Assembly (NCBI GenBank): GCA_041686095.1
Contig: JAWLEN010000111.1
Coordinates: forward strand, 1-7,530
Reading direction: 5' to 3'
DNA length: 7,530 nucleotides
Source of the DNA: WJMT01 sp041686095
GTDB taxonomy: Bacteria; Acidobacteriota; Aminicenantia; Aminicenantales; Aminicenantaceae
Part shown: in pieces, positions 7,201 to 7,530 of the stretch
How positions within the stretch are numbered: the first letter of the stretch is position 1
Layout: the number at the start of each line of letters is the position of its first letter
Made by a program: the position numbers and the translations under genes
The notes under the pieces: model-generated
The model's input: the letters and a program-made list of their open reading frames with translations, nothing else
Databases searched by the model: none
What the model was told of the DNA's origin: nothing

Positions 7201-7279
7201 GCCCAAATGCCGGGGTCATTGTGATAACCAGGACAAAACATAAAAAACATGTAAACTTCATTCTTGATCTTGCTTTCAT
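4232..7279 (-). CDS. Secreted peptidase MA - TolB propeller - Omp85 barrel fusion protein
   Basis: This 1015-residue protein is predicted to be anchored in the outer membrane. Residues 1-26 are a signal peptide ending AFG|Q. Residues about 35-280 are a gluzincin-type peptidase domain, with HEMVH zinc motif at 140-144 and likely third ligand E174 in WLVEGLAEY. Five or so PD40/TolB propeller repeats follow, with cores near 302-320, 358-374, 403-420, 446-465 and 501-520 (WSPDG-like turns then FxS/T). A linker (about 570-635) leads to a C-terminal barrel of about 375 residues, the size expected for 16 strands. The barrel carries the Omp85 L6-type VRGY motif (889-892), FFDSG (950-954) and a terminal phenylalanine. 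No POTRA domains are visible. The substrate and any transport or assembly role are unknown. The ATG has an in-frame TAA directly upstream; AAAGGA lies 11 nt away, a long spacing. M7 has no ribosome site. A strong promoter precedes the gene. Confidence 0.9.
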   Translation of the reverse strand: MKARSRMKFTCFLCFVLVITMTPAFGQYFGRNKVQYDTFDFKVMSTQHFDIYFYPEEEEMAQHAARMAERWYARLSRILNYEFKNRQILILYSSSPHFQQTTAISGMIGETTGGVTETLKRRIILPLAPSLKESDHVIGHEMVHAFQFAITSQNHSSMNSASPSTLRLPLWLVEGLAEYLSLGPRDAHTAMWMRDITLREEIPAIKELDKSQYFPYRYGHAVWAYLTGRWGDKVVATLMKSIGKTGDYQQILKKATGQSLEKLSEDWKSSLMSKYQPLIEKTQIRHDQSEVIIQATKENQLNVSPSLSPDGENIVFLSTKDLFSVDLYLADAHTGEIKERLTRTSINPHFQSLQFVKSSGSWNRDGDRFVFGAVHRGDPVLTIFNIKTGDMEREVKFPELGEILNPTWSPEGRFVVFSALIGGLTDLFRYDLEEDQLTRLTHDAYSDLFPTWSPDGSSIAFVTDRFSTDLTELNIGDYELALFDPQTKSIQKVPGFRAAKNINPQWSADSESIYFISDQNGISNIYRIHLGSQQKFQITHFYTGVSGITYTSPAISLAREKGDLVYCFYRDGKYDLKKIDSEVLSHMENPVYEFEQTNPSVLPPRERPEGEVAQLLSNPLYGLPEEKTYDFQDYNPKLTLDYIGPPQVAIGVDRFGTYGGGGLSLFFSDILGYHSLSTMVQVSTRIANSAALVGYEYTKNRWNLGAAVQRIPYVTGGFAQDVGEVSGEPALIEQEYTFRQVNYQVQGLASYPFNQVHRFELSGGYSFINFSREVRTRSYSLIDGLQLSKDKEDLPAPDSLHFGVAKAALVYDSSFLGATSPILGQRYRLGVSPAFGTITYYNTIADYRRYFMPMRPFTLAFRFLHYGRYGPGAEDSRLYPLFVGYHSLVRGYSTNSFSAEECGEEGCQVYDRLIGSRIMVFNAELRFPLFRVLGIGEGFYGVFPIEFNAFFDSGLAWRSDDKAWFLGGDRKPVSSAGIGLRANLFGYVILGAHLVHPFNRPQKNWYFQLTFTPGF

Positions 7280-7290
7280 TTATTTACGAG

Positions 7291-7296
7291 TCCTTT
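7291..7296 (-). promoter_or_regulatory. Ribosome-binding site of the protease-barrel gene, long spacing
   Basis: AAAGGA on the minus strand lies 11 nt before the ATG at 7279, longer than the 5-6 nt seen for three other genes here. The phosphatase gene has a similarly long 11-nt spacing. An in-frame stop next to the ATG excludes an earlier start, and M7 lacks any better site. Confidence 0.5.
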
Positions 7297-7363
7297 CAAA
7301 AAAGCAAAGTTTTTCCTTTATCTAAATTAATGGAAAATGTGCCTCGACAGGTTACTTTTTTTT

Positions 7364-7393
7364 ATTGTATAAAATAGCTCTTGGGTTTGTCAA
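7364..7393 (-). promoter_or_regulatory. Sigma-70-type promoter of the protease-barrel gene
   Basis: A consensus TTGACA (7388-7393) is followed after 18 nt by TACAAT (7364-7369), five of six consensus bases; TATACA (7366-7371) at 16 nt is the alternative. Transcription would begin near 7357 inside a run of eight A residues, giving a leader of about 78 nt. The leader has a possible TTTTCC/GGAAAA stem (7332-7337 with 7311-7316) but no recognised riboswitch. The -35 box begins inside the U-tract of the upstream tRNA gene. Confidence 0.72.
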
Positions 7394-7398
7394 AAAAA
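7392..7398 (-). terminator. U-tract ending the tRNA-Arg transcript
   Basis: Seven U residues begin 2 nt after the 3' end of the tRNA. The acceptor and T stems could serve as the upstream structure for intrinsic termination, as is common for single tRNA genes. The tract overlaps the -35 box of the next promoter. Confidence 0.5.
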
Positions 7399-7399
7399 G

Positions 7400-7473
7400 T
7401 ACGCCTGGCCGGATTCGAACCGGCGACCTATGGATTAGGAATCCATCGCTCTATCCTGCTGAGCTACAGGCGT
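7400..7473 (-). tRNA. tRNA-Arg, anticodon CCT
   Basis: The minus strand folds as a complete 74-nt cloverleaf. The acceptor stem ACGCCTG/CAGGCGT has 7 bp (7467-7473 with 7401-7407), and the D stem is GCTC/GAGC. The anticodon stem ATGGA/TCCAT closes the loop TTCCTAA (7435-7441), putting CCT at positions 34-36 (7437-7439). The variable loop has 5 nt, and the T arm is GCCGG-TTCGAAT-CCGGC. The tRNA reads the arginine codon AGG. An A after GG in the D loop fits the A20 identity element for arginine. The discriminator base is A (7400), and CCA is not encoded, so it must be added by the CCA-adding enzyme. It is a single-gene unit with its own promoter. Confidence 0.97.
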
Positions 7474-7499
7474 ATGCTGTGCTTGTAAAATACCTACCA

Positions 7500-7528
7500 T
7501 TTATATCCAAAAAACAAATGCTGGTCAA
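7500..7528 (-). promoter_or_regulatory. Sigma-70-type promoter of tRNA-Arg
   Basis: TTGACC (7523-7528) is followed after exactly 17 nt by TATAAA (7500-7505), each five of six consensus bases. Transcription would start near 7493, about 20 nt before the mature tRNA 5' end, leaving a short leader for RNase P. Confidence 0.7.
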
Positions 7529-7530
7529 GA

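Noticed and set aside
7244..7261. M7 as the true start of the protease-barrel protein, giving a shorter signal peptide
   Set aside because: No Shine-Dalgarno-like sequence precedes M7; the first ATG has AAAGGA upstream, though at 11 nt, and its basic N-terminal segment suits a signal peptide.
7400..7473. tRNA-Arg as an integration site for a mobile element
   Set aside because: No integrase, no duplicated tRNA 3' end and no foreign-looking cargo are present in the window.

Overview
The window looks like an ordinary chromosomal stretch of a diderm (Gram-negative-type) bacterium. Two observations support this: a 16-stranded Omp85-type outer-membrane barrel protein with a signal peptide, and a lipoprotein-type periplasmic alkaline phosphatase. 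Base composition leans to AT, and intergenic DNA is strongly AT-rich. The combination of a peptidase MA / TolB-propeller / Omp85 fusion, a membrane-anchored TPR protein and an Allochromatium-type ferredoxin is reminiscent of Acidobacteriota/Aminicenantes-like lineages. That placement is only an impression from gene content. No integrase, transposase, CRISPR array or phage gene is visible.

Every gene is on the minus strand, so transcription runs from high to low coordinates. In that order: tRNA-Arg(CCT) (7473-7400) with its own promoter and a U-tract; a 1015-residue secreted fusion of a gluzincin metallopeptidase domain, a TolB-like propeller and an Omp85 barrel (7279-4232), with a strong promoter that begins inside the tRNA's U-tract; a GAF + HD-GYP cyclic-di-GMP phosphodiesterase with a GTG start (4142-2844); a lipoprotein alkaline phosphatase (2610-1114); a membrane-anchored TPR protein resembling YfgM (993-337); and an 80-residue 2[4Fe-4S] ferredoxin (271-29).

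The genes do not form one pathway. Promoter-like and terminator-like sequences suggest about five units: tRNA; protease-barrel (possibly reading through into HD-GYP); phosphatase; TPR protein; ferredoxin. Two regulatory arrangements stand out. An 8-bp inverted repeat could hide the HD-GYP ribosome-binding site in a read-through transcript. A 16-bp near-palindrome sits where the -35 box of the phosphatase promoter should be. The most unusual protein is the peptidase-propeller-barrel fusion, in which a protease and a propeller occupy the place that POTRA domains normally hold in Omp85 proteins. I found no convincing wholly new multi-gene system. Non-coding stretches are all under 300 bases and each is described below.
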